Shown in pieces: positions 14,568 through 14,836 of a stretch of 14,836 nucleotides of DNA. Source of the DNA: an uncultured Planctomycetaceae bacterium. GTDB taxonomy: Bacteria; Planctomycetota; Planctomycetia; Pirellulales; Pirellulaceae. The first letter of the stretch is position 1. Every line of letters starts with the position of its first letter. Made by a program: the position numbers and the translations under genes. A model generated the notes under the pieces. The model had not been told where the DNA came from. It worked only from the letters and a program-made list of their open reading frames with translations, and searched no databases. Location: assembly GCA_903927685.1 (NCBI GenBank), contig CAIYOB010000233.1:1-14836 (forward strand), written 5' to 3'.

Positions 14568-14836
14568 TCAACCGGACGCTTCTGCCTTCCCAGGCTCCGG
14601 ATTCAGTTTCGGCACATCCGGCGTGGCCGAGGTTCCTCGGGCGGCAAACCAGCGGATGATATAATAGAAGATCGGGGTAAAGAAGATCCCGAAGATCGTC
14701 ACCCCCAGCATGCCGCTGAACACAGCCAATCCGAGCGTGAATCGCATTTCTGCGCCCGCACCTTTGGCCAGAACCAGCGGAACCACGCCCAGGATGAAGG
14801 CGAACGAGGTCATCAGAATGGGCCGCAACCGCAGTC
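14568..14836 (-). CDS. RND multidrug efflux transporter, C-terminal fragment (5' part beyond window)
   Basis: The last ~89 residues of an AcrB/MexB-like inner-membrane pump. The frame is open to the right edge. LRLRPILMTSFAFILGVVPL and the KGAGAEMRFTLGLAVFSGML stretch, then GVTIFGIFFTPIFYYIIRWF, are the end of the last transmembrane pair of the HAE1 RND family. The pump moves hydrophobic and amphiphilic compounds out using the proton gradient, with a periplasmic adaptor and an outer-membrane channel (knowledge). The tail (GTSATPDVPKLNPEPGKAEASG) is a flexible cytoplasmic end. It reads toward the unknown secreted-protein gene, 148 nt away, so the two may not share a transcript. Confidence 0.92.
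   Translation of the reverse strand, partial: LRLRPILMTSFAFILGVVPLVLAKGAGAEMRFTLGLAVFSGMLGVTIFGIFFTPIFYYIIRWFAARGTSATPDVPKLNPEPGKAEASG

Noticed and set aside
12842..14659. 605-codon plus-strand open frame over satD and the unknown secreted protein
   Set aside because: Antisense to genes with SatD and signal-peptide evidence; low-quality composition.
1..14836. CRISPR arrays, tRNA, rRNA, riboswitches, prophage genes
   Set aside because: Looked for spacer-repeat patterns, cloverleaf arms, conserved rRNA stretches and phage proteins; none seen.

Overview
The window is GC-rich bacterial DNA, about 60 percent or more by eye, and looks like a planctomycete chromosome (Pirellulales type, lineage inferred). 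The signs are a Ser/Thr kinase with an N-terminal CPxC/CPxC zinc ribbon, a secreted ThuA-domain protein, a large secreted hydrazine-synthase-alpha-like cytochrome with a planctomycete-style C-terminal heme domain, several small SD-preceded proteins of unknown function, and long intergenic stretches with hairpin repeats. There are no phage, CRISPR, tRNA or rRNA genes. Fifteen protein genes are supported. Twelve are on the minus strand apart from the RND fragment at the right edge, and two are on the plus strand.

Region 1 (1-3762, minus): unknown 109-111 aa protein, 330 nt gap, unknown 80 aa protein, a 58 aa protein, then aroE, aroK and a Ser/Thr kinase cut by the left edge. aroE and aroK are 4 nt apart, and aroK overlaps the kinase start by one base (TGATG), so two shikimate-pathway steps appear to be co-translated with a signalling kinase.

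Region 2 (3788-5815, minus): a Tat-type secreted ThuA-like protein and a CDF-family cation efflux transporter, separated by a short hairpin/repeat region. The CDF gene probably starts at GTG.

Region 3 (6131-8197, plus): a secreted thioredoxin-fold protein (WCGWC) with a clear internal duplication of a helical module, followed by a small secreted beta-rich protein. A long imperfect hairpin (8206-8299) separates these from the convergent minus-strand gene.

Region 4 (8319-11108, minus): a 929 aa secreted di-heme protein related to the hydrazine synthase alpha subunit. No hzsB/hzsC-like gene is nearby, so hydrazine synthesis is not implied.

Region 5 (11109-12035): over 900 nt with no convincing gene and at least two repeat structures.

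Region 6 (12036-14836, minus): an RND efflux pump C-terminus entering from the right edge, a planctomycete-style secreted protein, then a satD/DUF3307 pair. The DUF3307 gene seems to lack its N-terminal helices, and an AT-rich 50 bp segment flanked by 9 bp direct repeats lies between the two genes. This segment and the HzsA-like protein are the most interesting things in the window.
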